Shown here one piece after another: positions 25,878 through 38,605 of a stretch of 64,000 nt of DNA. Made by a program: the position numbers and the translations under genes. Under the pieces are notes generated by a model. The model worked only from the letters and a program-made list of their open reading frames with translations. It did not search any database and had not been told where the DNA came from. The stretch is taken from the NCBI RefSeq assembly GCF_000002425.4, contig NC_037263.1, positions 5,146,959-5,210,958 of the forward strand, read 5' to 3'. The DNA is from Physcomitrium patens (taxonomy: Eukaryota > Streptophyta > Bryopsida > Funariales > Funariaceae). Position 1 is the stretch's first letter. Every line of letters begins with the position of its first letter.

Positions 25878-27062
25878 AAGCAAGACTTCACGTATTACGA
25901 CAACGTGGACTAGAATGACAAAGCCCTTATCAATCAATTTTGATATGGGTTGAAGAATAATATCAAAGACTTGTTATCAATAATTCCAAATGCAAAATCT
26001 TTGGAACAATTTATTGCTCAAGCCATTGCATGTCATAATTAATTATTTAAAAGGTGCCAAAATCAAAGATTTAACTAAAGAAGAATAAATCAAATTATAA
26101 TGGCAACTCCTAAGTTTTTGGAAACTTACTCATCAAGGCTAGAAAAAATACAAATTAATATGATATGTTTTAAATCCCTCACAAAGCAAAAAAAGAGTCG
26201 ACAATGTTAAGAAGCTTATGCTTATATTATGGAGAAACTAAGAATACTGTTGAAAATTGTCTAAAGAAATAATACAATTACAAAATGAGAAGCATGGTTG
26301 CCAAAGAAGACAAGGTATTAAAAAATAAGTTTCTCTAACCACAATAGGGACCATGTGGCTAAAATCTAATAAAACTCTTAGTAGAGATTCTATTCTTTCC
26401 TCAAATCCTTCACCTTGTTTTATAATAGAAGTTTATCTATGACCAAAAAATCATAAAGTCTTAGCTTTGTTAGATTCAAGAGCCTCAATCTGTTTCATAG
26501 ACAAATATTTTGTCAAAAAATAAGAAATATTGTTAATCAAAAAAACTAACTGTAAACATGTAGAAATCATAGATGATTATTTGCTATCTTCTAGAGATGT
26601 TATGCATGAGACTATTCCTTTAAATGTAGCAATTAAAAATCATAATAGTATAATGATATATAATGTAATAAGATCTCTACCTAATTTGATTATTTTAGGA
26701 TTATCTTGATTAGAAAAATATAATCTTTACATAGATTGAATTTCTTGTAACCTTAATTTTTTGATAGTTTAACTTAAAATCTCATTAGACAAGTAAAAAT
26801 ACATAAATCTAATATATCTAAACTCTTACTAGTAGGTGCAAAAGCTTTTATGCATGTTGCGAAAGAAGGATTATCTTTTGTTTTATATGCCACACCCATT
26901 TTTGATAGTGAAAAGATGTCAAGTGGTATTCCTAACTAATATCAAGATTTTTAAGATGTTTTTGAAAAAAAAATTAGAGATATTCTTCCAAAGTATCTTC
27001 TTATGATTGTTCCATCGATCTCCGCAAAGGTGTTCAAGTACCATTTGGACCAATCTATAGCC
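25878..27062 (+). pseudogene. Chromovirus relic 1: gag, protease and start of RT
   Basis: Gag traces (aligned with 30540-30990), a zinc knuckle near 26210-26260, a gag stop TAG at 26345-26347 and a pol ATG at 26353-26355 five bases later. The protease region has LLDSRASICFIDKYF-like sequence near 26460. An integrated stretch up to PFGPIYSLLP-like sequence at 27050 ends abruptly at the LTR of the next copy. Many stops. It belongs to the same subfamily as relic 3. Confidence 0.75.
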
Positions 27063-27065
27063 TAT

Positions 27066-27611
27066 TGCCACAAATATATACATGTAAACTAATAATTACC
27101 TATATGATTAGATAAAAGTAGATAAAAGTAGATTAATTCCATAATATTTTCTATAGAAGCTTCTTAAAAGCTTTGCAGATACTACTTTGACTTTATAGAT
27201 ATCTATAATTGAATTTTTAGATTAGAATCATGGTCAACAAATTAGCCATATACCACACATATTGGTAGCTTAAAGAACAAGTTAATTATGTGGCTTATAT
27301 ATAAAAAAATTATCTTGTAAGCTAAGGCATGTATCTTGCCAAGTCAACACATATTAGAGGTCTTATAGAACATCACCACATAGTTCTTAGCTAGATAGTA
27401 TATATAGAGGCAAGAGTGAAGCCCTCTTCACTCTTATCAATTCCTTTCTTGCTTCTAGTCTAGATTTAAGGGTCTCTAGTTTTCTTGTCTTTTGGCAATA
27501 GCCATTCTAGTTTACTTTTAATATACATACTACTATATTACTATTTTGTCACTTTTTTTTTATACAAATTTTCCAGATTTATGTATCTTCTTCTAGTGCA
27601 TGTCTTTGACA
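27066..27611 (+). repeat. 5' LTR of chromovirus relic 2
   Basis: Has the full family pattern: TAATTACCTATATGATTAG near the start, the AGAAGCTTCTTAAAAGC segment, TATATATAG, the palindrome CAAGAGTGAAG-CCCT-CTTCACTCTT, the GGCAATAGCCATTCTAG segment and an end at TCTTTGACA. The start is approximate. Confidence 0.85.
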
Positions 27612-29157
27612 AATTGAGAAGAGTATACTTATAATATTAGAGCTTTGTCTTGTCTTGATTAAGAATAGATTATTCCTTTTTTTTGATAAGACATAAGCAT
27701 ATTAGAAGTTACAGATTATCTTCTTTTAAACTAATATTATTTTTAATATCTTCTTTATTTTTAAGTCTTTTTTTTTTTTTTTGTCTTGAGTGATATTAGA
27801 TATTTATTTTTCAAGTATTATCATGGCAGAGCTTATTGAAATGAAGAGTGCAATGGCACAAATATAAGAGCAATTGAAGGAGTTAATGCTTTTGATGCAT
27901 CAACTTAATTTACTACCACAAAAAATAACAAAAATGGTAGAAAGTGAAGATATAGATATGATTGGAGCTGCTTCAACATCTACATCCAATCATGTCCTTT
28001 TTCTTATTGTGGAACATCTTTTCAATACTAAAGAATCAAGAGTTATCCTACCTAAGAAGTTTGATGGTAGAAGATCCAAGTTTTGAGAATTTATCAATAA
28101 AGTACAACTTGTGATTGAACTTCTACTCCAAAGCTATTCAATTCAGGGATCATCAGTTAGATTCATTAATATACTTCTTTTAGATTCAGCATTATTATAG
28201 TTTTTATCTTTTTTTGAATGACAAGATCTAATATCAGATAATTTAGAGGCTTTTTTTAGCAAAGTTTTAATCCATGTATAGAAAGAATGATGCAACTTGT
28301 GTTGCAACCAACAAGATTTGTATTTTACAATAAAGCAATCGATTTGTAATATTATATGCTTCACAATTTTGACAACTTATAATTGATATCAAGTGGAATG
28401 ATGCTACATTTATTAGCCAATTTTTTTGTAGATTACTATATGAAGTAAAATAATTGATGCTTAACGTACCTAATCTTCAAACATTAAGTCAAGCAATGAC
28501 TTTATTGTAAAGTGTGACAATCAATTTTTTGAATTTCGATTTGAGAGTCTAGTAAAGTGAGCTTCAACATTACTATAATTCAATGTCAATACCAATGCCT
28601 CTTCAATACATACATTCAGAAGTAGAGGATACATAAATTGATGCGGTATGTTTCAAACCTCTTATTGAGCAAGAAAAAACTTATTGCCATCAGGAAGGTT
28701 TGTACTTATATTGTGGAAAATCTAAATACACTCCTTAACATTGTCCAAAGAAGCAATGCAATTATAAAATAGAGAGTATGAATTTCAAAAAAAATAATAT
28801 ATCAAAAAATAAGTTTTTCTAGTTATAATAGAGATCGTGTGGCTGGAACCTTCTACAATATCTAATGAAGCTCTTATTCTATCCTTAGAACCCTCTCCTT
28901 ATTTTATATTAAATATTATTTTAAGACCTATATATTATAAAGCCTCTGCCTTATTAGATTCAAGAGCCTCAACGTGTTTTTTACATGAAGAATTTGCTAA
29001 AAGTCTTAGCATATCTTTAGTAATGAATGCTAAACTTATTCATGTAGAAGTCATAGATAGTCGTTCGTTGTCTTTTAAAGATGTTACTTATAAAATCTTT
29101 CCTATAGAAGTAATAACTAATGGTCATAATAGCTTTGTAATATTTAATATCATTTGA
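27612..29157 (+). pseudogene. Chromovirus relic 2: leader, gag and protease
   Basis: The site after the LTR reads TTGAGAAGAGT, one base from TTGACAAGAGT of the young element. Gag begins at about 27823 (MAELIEMKSAMAQ) and follows the young gag closely, including a TGA at 28219-28221 at the same place as the young copy's stop. The knuckle LYCGKSKYTP is decayed near 28695. The pol frame (28837-29157) holds LLDSRASTCFLHEEFA, the protease site with DSG changed to DSR. The next copy's LTR interrupts it at about 29158. Confidence 0.85.
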
Positions 29158-29706
29158 TATCATTGACATATACAATTATTCCAATAGTTACTTATATGAT
29201 TAGGTAGAAGTAGGTAAATATAAATTAATTTCATGAAGTCTTCTAGAAAAGCTTCCTAGAAGCTTTATAAATATAATTTTTACTTTAGATGTATTTATAG
29301 GATAGAAACTTGGCCAACAAGTTAATCATGTATTGATAGCTTGTGGAACAAGTTAACTCCATGTAATAGCTTTTGGAACAAGCTAAATATGTAGTGCATA
29401 TATAGATAACTTGCCTTGTAAGTTAAGACATGTGGCTAGCAAAGTCAATTCGTTTTGAAAGTCCTATAGGACATTGCCACAAAGCTCGTAGTTAAGAATA
29501 TATATGGAGGCAAGAGTAAAGCCTTCTTCACTCTTGTCAACGTCTTTCTAGTCCTTAGTATTGTTCCAAGACTTTCTAGTCTTCTTGTTTTTGACAATAG
29601 TCATTCTAGTTCAATATTATATCATCTTTGAATGACTTTCTAGCTCCTTTTAATGATACATGTGTGTATTAAGGATTTTCTTTTGTTGAGATTCATGTCC
29701 TTGAAA
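29158..29706 (+). repeat. 5' LTR of chromovirus relic 3
   Basis: Begins near TGATATCATTGACATATAC and holds the family segments, with TATATATGGAGGCAAGAG at the TATA-palindrome position, and ends near CATGTCCTTGA. The old subfamily tail (ATATCATCTTTGAATGACTT) is present. Confidence 0.8.
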
Positions 29707-30993
29707 GTTTTATAATAGTGCTAACATACTATTTCTATCTGGTTTTAAAAGTAAGTGGATTATATCACTTCTATTATTATATTTTGAAGGTTACGGACTA
29801 TCCACCTTTAAATAAAAAATCTTATTTTTTTAATATTGATATTTTTCTTAAAGAAAGTGGATTACCAATCTTTGTGGAATTTTTTATTAGAGATTATAGA
29901 TTACCTTCTTCTAATTAAACTTTTTGAATTTTTTTGAATTATCTATAAAAGGAAAGATTATAGATGCTACTCTTAGCGGAAGTGAAAATAGATTTATAAC
30001 TATTACAAGTCTTCATGAACTTGTCAACACTCTAAGAGTATAAATTTCATGTATTTCCAATGTGAATCATGGAAGTACTATACTTATGCCTATAAAAAAA
30101 GTTTAGAGTTTACGGCAAAAAGTTATAAAGTCAAAGGAAGCAAGTAGATCGACCTCACAACCAAATTCAAAGAGTTTTGCTTCTACAAGTATGATAGGGG
30201 CAAGGATTAGTATGCCTAAGAAGTTTGAAGGAACAAGAACAAAATTTTGAGGATTTTTGTAACAAGTCAAGCTCTATCTAAGATTGCATTTTTTCTAATA
30301 TCTCAATGGATTTACTCAAGTCAAATTCATAAGCCTACTTCTATCAGGAAATACTTTCTCTTGGTTTGCACCTTTAATGAAAAAATATTTGCGACTCTTT
30401 TATGATTTGAATTCATTCTTAGAAGTGTTTATGATTACATTTACAGAAAGTGATCAAGAAGAAGTAGTAGAGACCAAACTCTTATCTATATAATAAGGAT
30501 CACAATCATCCACTATATATGGTGCTGAATTCTAAAACCTCACTTGTAATGTGGATTGAAATGACAATGCACTTATCAATCAATTTTGATATGGATTGAA
30601 GGATAGTGTCAAAGATTTGTTATTAACAATGTCAAAAGTAAAATCTTTAGAAAAATTATTACTCAAGCCATTGCATGTGATAATCAATTATTTGAAAGGC
30701 ATCAAGAATAAAGACTTGGCTAGAGAGGAAGAAGTGAAGTAATGGAAGTAGCTCCTAAGTTTTTTGAAACACATTCATCAAGGCTGAAAAAAATGTAAAT
30801 TGATATGATACATTTTAAACTTTTCATAAAGTAAGAAAAGACTCGACGTTGCCAAGAAGGTTTGTGTTTATATTGTAAAGAAGCTAAGTATACTACTCAA
30901 CATTGTCCAAAGAAGCAACACAATTATAAAATGAGGAGTTTAATTATCAAAGAAGATAAGGTGTAAGAAAACAAGTTTTTCCACCTACAATAG
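29707..30993 (+). pseudogene. Chromovirus relic 3: leader and gag
   Basis: Leader to about 29940, then a gag-like region to the TAG at 30991-30993. The capsid has LLSGNTFSWFAPLMKKY near 30345, where the young element has its in-frame TGA; here the codon is sense. The knuckle LYCKEAKYTTQHCPKK lies near 30875. Frame breaks are frequent. The N-terminal half differs from the young element's gag, so this is a separate subfamily. Confidence 0.7.
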
Positions 30994-30998
30994 AGTCC

Positions 30999-33900
30999 AT
31001 GCAACTAGAATTATGTGCAATACCTAGTAAAGGTGCTATTCTCTCCTCAAACCGCTTACCTTATTTTATAATAGATGTATATTTAGGATCTAAAAATCAC
31101 AAAGTCTTTATCTTATTAGATTCAAGAGCCTCAGCCTATTTTATAGATGAAGATTTTGTTAAAAATCAAAAAATACCTTTAGTAAAGAAAACTAAATCCA
31201 TACATGTTGAAGTCATAGATGGTTGTTTGTTGTCTTTTGAAAATGTTATTCATGAGAGTGTTCCTTTAGATGTAATATTTAAAAATTATAATAGCATAAT
31301 AATATTTAATATAATAAAATCTTCTTTTAATTTGGTTATTTTTGGATTATTGTAGCTAGAAAAATATAACCTTCAAATAGTTTGGATTTCTTATAAAATT
31401 AACTTTTTTAGTAGTATAATCCAAGATTGGATTAATGAAATAAAAATACATAAGTCTAATATATCCAAACCTTTACTAGTAGGTACAAGAATTTTCATAC
31501 ATGCTGCAAAAGAAGTATCATCTTTTGCTATATATACTACGCCCATTTCTAATGATGAAAAAATGTTAAGTAGTATTCTTAGCCAATATCAAGAATTCTA
31601 AGACATTTTTGAAGAGCAAAATATAGATATTCTTTTAAAATATCAACCTTATAATTGTTCATTTGATTTATAAGAAGGAGCTCAACCACCATTCAAACCA
31701 ATCTATAGATTATCACAAAATGAATCGGCTGCATTAAAAGAATATATTGATGAAAATTTGGTAAAGAACTTCATATGCCATTTTAAATCCCTAGCCAGGG
31801 CTCTTATCTTATTTGTAAAGAAGAAAGATGGATCTTTGCGGATGTGTATGAATTATCAAGGATTCAATAAGATCACCATAAAAAATAGGTATCCTTTGCA
31901 TTTGATTTTAGGACTTCTTGACCAACTCAATCCAGCAAAGATCTATACCAAAATAGATCTACAAAGATCATACAACTTAGTTTGTATCAAAGAAGGAGAT
32001 GAATAAAAGACTACTTTTTGAACTAGGTATAGACATTTTGAATATAATGTCATATCTTTTGGACTCACGAATGTAACAGTCACTTTTCAACATCTTATGA
32101 ATGATATTTTTTGTGAATTTTTGAATGATTTTTCATTTGCTATTTAAAATGTGATATTTTTTGTAGTTTTTGAATGATTTTTTATTTGATATTTACATTC
32201 TAATCTATTTTAAAAATATAAAAAAATATGAAGTTCATGTTCATTGTATATTATAGAAACTTAAAGATGCAGGATTATATGCCAAATTGAAAAAAGTATG
32301 TATTCTATAGTACTCAAGTTGATTTTTTAAGATACATCATTTCCAACAAAGATCTTATGATGGATCCCAAGAAGGTCCAAATTATCATAGATTGAAAGAT
32401 TCTACGAACAGTACAAAATATGTAATACTTTTTGGACTTTGCTAATTATTACCAAATCTTCATCAAGAATTTTTTTCAATTTGTAGCTCCATTTATACGT
32501 TTTACTTGTAAAAACAAACTTGAGTGGAATAAAGAAGTACAAGCATCATTTGATATTATAAAAAAAGAATTTATTTTTGTACCAATCTTGCATTGCATTG
32601 ACTTTTTTAAAGTATTTTTTATCAAAATAGATGCATTAGACTTTGCTATGGATGTCATATTGTCACAAATAGGAACAGATGATAAACTCCACCTAGTAGC
32701 TTTCTATTCCAAGAAATTTTTAGCAACCGAGATTAATTATGAGATCTATGATAAAGAGCTCTTTGCAATCATTGATTCATTTTAAGAATGACATCATTAT
32801 TTGGAAGGCGCCTCAAGTCTAGTCACCATGTATACAGATCATAAGAACCTCAAGTATTTCATGTCAATATATGTTTTGAATTGTCATCAAGCTTGTTGGA
32901 GCATGTCTTTATTCAGATTGAATTTCAAAATCATTTGTCAATCCAAAAAATAATAAGATCTATCAGATATTCTTTCTAGATGTTCTTATCTTGCACAAAA
33001 AGAAGGAGATGCATCTTTTAATCAACAAAGTACAATTCTCTTGAAATCCAAGTATTTTCATCTTTGAGCAATAAAATCAACATTGATTATTGATTCAACT
33101 TTTGACAAACAAATTCAATCAAGTATGTCCTCTGATTCTCTTATTCATGATATCAAAAATACTTCTTTTAAGTCCTATGACACTTCAAAGTTTGAGTTTA
33201 AGAACAACCTACTATATTTCAAAGATCATCTATATATTCTAGAAGGCAAGATATGATTATATGTCCTTCAAGTTCATCATGATTTTTTAGTAGCCGAATA
33301 TTTTGGATACAATAAGACTTTGGAGCTAATATTAAGAGATTTTTGGTGGCTTCAAATGTGGAAGGCAGTCAAAAACTTTGTACAATCATGTGATACTTTT
33401 TAAAGATCCAAAATTCCTCACTATCGACCTTATGGACTTCTTCAACTATTACTAATTCCAAAAAAATCATGATCTTTTGTTTCTATGGATTTTATCATAG
33501 ATCTTCTAGTTTCACATTCATATGGCTCCATGTTTGTAATTGTAGATTGCTTCACCAAAATAGCACATTTTGTATTATATGCAAAATTTATTTCAGGTGA
33601 AGAAACAATTAAGCTTTTTATTGACAATATCTATTGCTATCATGGATTGATAAATAATATTATATTGGATAGAAGAACTCAATTTGTATCAAGATTTTAG
33701 AAATCCTATTTAAGATTCTAAAGGTGGATATAAAGTATTTTTGAGTTTTTCATTCTCAAACTGATGGACAAATAGAATAGATGAATCAAGTTTTGGAGCA
33801 ATATTTGAGGTGTATCATCAACTATCATCAAGATGATTGAACAACTCTTTTGCCATGGATAGAGTTTACATATATAAATTTGATACATTCTTCTATTCAA

Positions 33901-34510
33901 AAAATATTTTTTTTTGGCAATTATGGTTATCATCCACATCTTAATATTTTTGACTTTTCAAAAGTTGATAATCCTGTGGTAAAAGATTTAGTAAATCATT
34001 TGTCAGATTTATATGCAACAATGAAGATACAATCAAAAGAATGGCAAAAGATCAACATGGATGCTTATCGCAAGGATCAACCACAATTCAACATAGGTGA
34101 CAAGATATGATTACTTTGTCGCAATATCAAGACTACTCGTCTTGATGATAAGTTATACTATTGTAGGCTTAGATCTTTTTTTATTTGTGAAAAAAATCAA
34201 TTATCTTGTTTATCGATTACATCTACCAAAGTCTATGAAGATCTATCTTACATTTCACATGTCCTTTCTTGAGCCATATAAAATAGTGAATATCTTGGAA
34301 AAAAGTCAAATGCCATCCCCTCTTATAGAAGTGAATAACAATCAAGAGTTTGAGGTGGAAGAACTTTTAGACTCAAGGTGGCTCTAAAATATGTTGGAAT
34401 ATCTTGTTCATTAGCGCGGATATGATACTAGTGAACACACATGGGAGCTATCAAAGAATCTTATGAATGTAACAAAGAAAATTGAAGCTTCTCATCAATG
34501 AAATCCATCA
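30999..34510 (+). pseudogene. Chromovirus relic 3: pol, protease to chromodomain
   Basis: Starts with ATG five bases after the gag stop. Protease LLDSRASAYFIDEDF near 31110; RT fingers [20 protein letters not shown] at 31815; RNase H with LHCIDFFKVFFIKIDALDFA near 32590; integrase with VIVDCFTKIAHF near 33540 and LDRRTQFVSRF near 33665; GPY/F-like segment near 34160; and EFEVEELLDSRWL near 34345 as the start of the chromodomain. Stops, frameshifts and a damaged RT palm (32100-32300) make it inactive. Confidence 0.85.
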
Positions 34511-34589
34511 AAATCAAGATGAAGAATAACAAATCTTTGGTATAAAAGAAACAAGCTGAAAAGAAGATAACATTCTACATTCTATCTTT

Positions 34590-34888
34590 TTTTGTAGCTT
34601 CTATGTATTTGTGATGTTAAAGAAATAGAGAACCAACAACCAATAGATTTGACTCAAGACTCTTTATTTGCTGACTTACCAAATGAAACATTACAATTGT
34701 CACAACCTTCAAGATGACCCAATCAAGATGAAGATCCTTAAGAACGATATGTACTTCTTCAAATAGATGGTGAGATACAACGTATTTGGTATCATGATCT
34801 TAGAAGAGACTCCTATTGTTTGATGATTTTATTAGAGGTAGGAACAATTCTTGACAATGTTTCAAATGTTTTATTTGAAGGAAGTTAC
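34590..34888 (+). pseudogene. Conserved ORF downstream of the chromodomain in an old copy
   Basis: Between pol and the 3' LTR an open-like frame reads DLTQDSLFADLPNETLQLSQ, then after a stop DGEIQRIWYHDLRRDS and LLEVGTILDNVSNVLFEGSY. The same protein-level sequence, with other nucleotide changes, occurs at 41465-41781 and on the minus strand at 54170-54430, so it was coding. The young element lacks it. I do not recognise the domain. Confidence 0.6.
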
Positions 34889-35066
34889 AAAGGGCTTATT
34901 AATGCCTTTCTAGTCATTAGTCTTATTTTAAGACTTTTTAGTCTTCTTATTTTTGGCAATAGCTATTCTAGTTCAATATTATATCATCTTTGAGTAACTT
35001 TCTAGCTCCTTTCAATGATACATGACTGTATTAAGGATTTTCTTTCTTTGAGATTCATGTTCTTGA
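34889..35066 (+). repeat. Partial 3' LTR (tail only) after relic 3
   Basis: Has the GGCAATAGCTATTCTAG segment and the tail to ATTCATGTTCTTGAT. The U3 half, TATA box and palindrome are missing. It joins directly to protease-region sequence of relic 4. Confidence 0.75.
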
Positions 35067-37305
35067 TATTAGATCTTCCTCTAATCCAATCATTTTAGAT
35101 TTATCATGGTTAAAAAAATCTAATCTTCAAGTAGATTAGATTTCTTGTACTCTTGACTTTTTTAAAAGTATAACTAAGAATATATTTAATCAAGTAAAAA
35201 ATCACAAGTCTAGTATAATTAAACCTATGTTTATAGGTAGAAGAGCTATCTTGCATGCTACATAAGAAAGATCACTTTCTATCATTTATGCCACATCCAT
35301 TTTTAATGATACAAAGACTTCAAGTGGTATTTTAAGCTAATATCAAGAATTTAAAGATATATTTGAGAAAAAAAATGTGGATACTCTTTTAGAACATTAT
35401 CTCTATGATTTCTTAGTTGACCTTCAAGAAGGAGCACAACTGTTGTTTAAACCAATCTACAATTTCTCGCAAAATGAATTGGCTGAATTCAATGAGTATA
35501 TTAAAGAAAATCTAGCCAAGAACTTCATATGCTATTTCAAATCTTTGACATGAGTCCCAATTCTATTTAAGAAAAAAAAAAGATGGATCATTGTAGATGT
35601 GTGTTGATTATCAAAGACTTAATAAGGTTACCATCAAGAATAGATACCCACTATCTTTAATATTTAGAGATTTTAATCAGTTGAATCAAACTAAGATCTA
35701 TACAAAAATAGATCTTCAAAGAGCATACAACCTAATATGTATCAAAGAAGGAGATGAATGGAAGATTGTATTTCAAATTGAAGTATGGACATTTTGAATA
35801 TAATGTCATATCTTTTGGACTTAAAAATGTACTAGTAGCTTTTCAACATTTAATAAATGATGTTTTTTGAGAATTTTTAGATAATTTTATTGAGTATCAT
35901 ATGAGACGTCATCTTGATCTATTCTAAGAACATAAAAGAATATGAATTTCATATTCATTATGTATTACAAAAATTAAGAAATGCGAGATTTTATACCAAG
36001 ATAAAAAAGTATGTATTTCATATTACTCAAGTTGACTTTTTAGATGACTTTTCTAAGGCATTCTTTATAGAAAGAGATGCATCAGACTTTGCTTTAAGTG
36101 TCATATTATCACAAATAGAAATAGATGATAAAATTCACCTAGTATCTTTTCATTTGAAGAAATTTTTAGCAGTCAAGATTAACTATGAGATCTATGACAA
36201 AGAGCTCTGTAATTGTAGATTCTTTTGAAGAATAGAGTCATTATTTAGATGGTACTTCCAATCTACTCAATATATATATAGATCACAAAAATCTCAAGTA
36301 TTTTATGTCAATTCATATTTTGAATTGTCGCCAAGCTTATTGGAGTATGTCCTTATTAAGATTTGAATTCAATACCATTTATTGGCTAGGAAAACAACAA
36401 GGTTTCTTTGATGCTCTTTTCACATATTTTTATTTTGGACTTGAAGAAAGAGATGCAACTTTTGATCAACAATGGAAAATTTTATTGAAGCCAAAAAAAT
36501 TCCATCTTTGAATAGTAAAATCAATATTGATTGTTGATTCAACTTTTTTCAAACAAATTCAATCAAGTATGTCCTCTGATCCTCTAGTTTACGTATGTTC
36601 ATGATATCAAGAATATTTCTTCTAAGTCTTGTAATATTTCTAATTTTGAGTTCAATTACAATCTACTTTATTTTGAAGGACACCTACATATACTAGAAGG
36701 AGAAGTATGTTTACATGTTCTTTAAGCTCGTCATGACTTTTCAACAGTAGGATATTTATGATATAATAAGACTTTGGAGCTAATATCCAGAGATTTTTGG
36801 TGGCCGCAAATGTGGTAGGTTATAAAAAACTTTTTTCAATCATGTGACATTTGTTCAAGGTCAAAAACTCCTTCTCAACAATCTTATAGAATTCTTCAGC
36901 CATTACCTATTTCAAAACAACCATGGTCTTCTATTTCTATAGATTTTATTATAGATCTTCTAATCTTGGGTTTGTGTGTTTTTATATTTGTGATAGTAGA
37001 TCGTTTTATTAAAATAGCACATTTTGTACCATGCACAAAATCTATCATAAGTGAAGAAACTACCAAGCTTTTTTTTGATAATATCTTTTAATATTATAAA
37101 TTGCTAATAGATATTATATTGGATAAAAAAACTCAATTTGTATTAAGTTTTAGAAAACTTTTTTTAAGATTCTAAAAGTGGACATAAAGCATCCATCTTC
37201 AAAGAGAATAAAGTTCAGAGTATGTGGTAAATATAATTCGTTGGATCTTGAATTTTTTCAACATATGATGACTGCTCGTTAAAAAACTCGTCTCTAGAAG
37301 GTATG
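35067..37305 (+). pseudogene. Chromovirus relic 4: fragmentary pol
   Basis: Begins inside the protease-RT linker (SNPIILDLSWLKKSNLQVD-like at 35090). It has an RT core at 35597-35797 ([34 protein letters not shown]); RNase H at 36050-36230 with ERDASDFALSVILSQ; and integrase zinc-binding and core pieces to about 37170. Integrase then jumps to 3' untranslated sequence at about 37200, so the core C-terminus and chromodomain are deleted. Confidence 0.75.
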
Positions 37306-38605
37306 ATAATATTATGGATATACATACATAAACTAATAATTATCTATATGATTACATAAAAGTATATAAAAATAAGTTAATTCCATAATATCTTCTATAG
37401 AAGCTTCTTAAAAGCTTCATAGATACTACTTTGACTTTGTAGGTATCTATAATTGATTTTTTAGGTTAAAATTGTAGTCAATAAGTTGGCCATATGCCAC
37501 ACATGTTGGTAGCTTGAAAAAAAGCTAATTATATGGCCCATGTATAAAAAACTTATCTTATAGGCTAAAGCATGTGTCCTATTAAGTCAACACATATTAG
37601 AGGTCCCATAGAATATTATCACATAGCTCCTAGTTAGATAGTATATATAGAGGCAAGAGTGAAGTTCTCTTCACTCTTATCAACTCCTTTCTTGTTTGTA
37701 GTCTAAATTTAAGAGTCTCTAGTTTCCTTATCTTTTGACAATAACCATTCCAGTTTCTTTTTAATGTGCATACTACTTTATTGTTATTTTGTCACTTTTC
37801 TTTTGAGATAGATTTCTTAGATTTATGCATCTTTGTGGTTGTCGTTTTACTTATTCTATAATTCTTTTTAGAATAAACCTATATACGAGAATTTGAATAC
37901 AAGGAAAGACTAAGTGTATGAGTTTTGCTTGTTAGGGTCACATAATTAAGTGTATTTTGAACTACTAAAACACTAAAAAATACTACGATGCTTTCTCCTA
38001 GTAACAATACTCCTTCATCAACTGATAACAACAGTGTGCAATCTTGCACTCTCAAAAAACCGCTCAAAATACATAATTTCCATCCAATACCAGAAATAAC
38101 ACACTTCACTCCAACCAATCTGAATTCACAGAATTTCTATAATCACCAACTTCATTTGTCCAAAATACACATAGCTCTCAATAAACAACTATCATAATCC
38201 TCTAATAACTCCTCATATAATTCAATCACTCAGTGCTCCAATTACATAATCAATAACTCATAAATCAATCTCTGATTTATTCCACAGACTCACTTTTTAG
38301 TATTCAGAAACTATCCATTACTTTTCAACAACAAAGAAAACAAAGAAACAAAGAAGTAGCACCAAAGTTACCTCGGCTCATAACTATCATAGTCTGGCAC
38401 CTCAACAATTTTCTACAACTCCTATATACCTACTCCATATTCCTAGATTTTAACCATAATCCTATAATTAACGGCTTTTAATAACTAAATCAATCATCCG
38501 TCCTCCTGAAGTGACTATTCTATGGACTATTAGTCCATTTTACCAATATCTTATAGAAACGAACTAATATCTATTCTACAATCTTCTTTCAATTCATGTT
38601 GTTGA
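37306..38605 (+). repeat. Chromovirus LTR interrupted by a solo Athila/Tat-like LTR
   Basis: The LTR runs 37306-37833 and resumes at about 38586-38605. It is the 3' LTR of relic 4. A 747-bp foreign LTR sits inside it. Confidence 0.75.
37834..38580 (-). repeat. Solo LTR of the Athila/Tat-like family
   Basis: 747 bp, TGTGGTTG...TTCTACA on the plus strand, matching both LTRs of the 6134-15099 element along most of its length but with a different 3' third. Perfect 5-bp flanks ATCTT (37829-37833 and 38581-38585) show it is an insertion that later lost its interior by LTR-LTR recombination. Confidence 0.9.
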
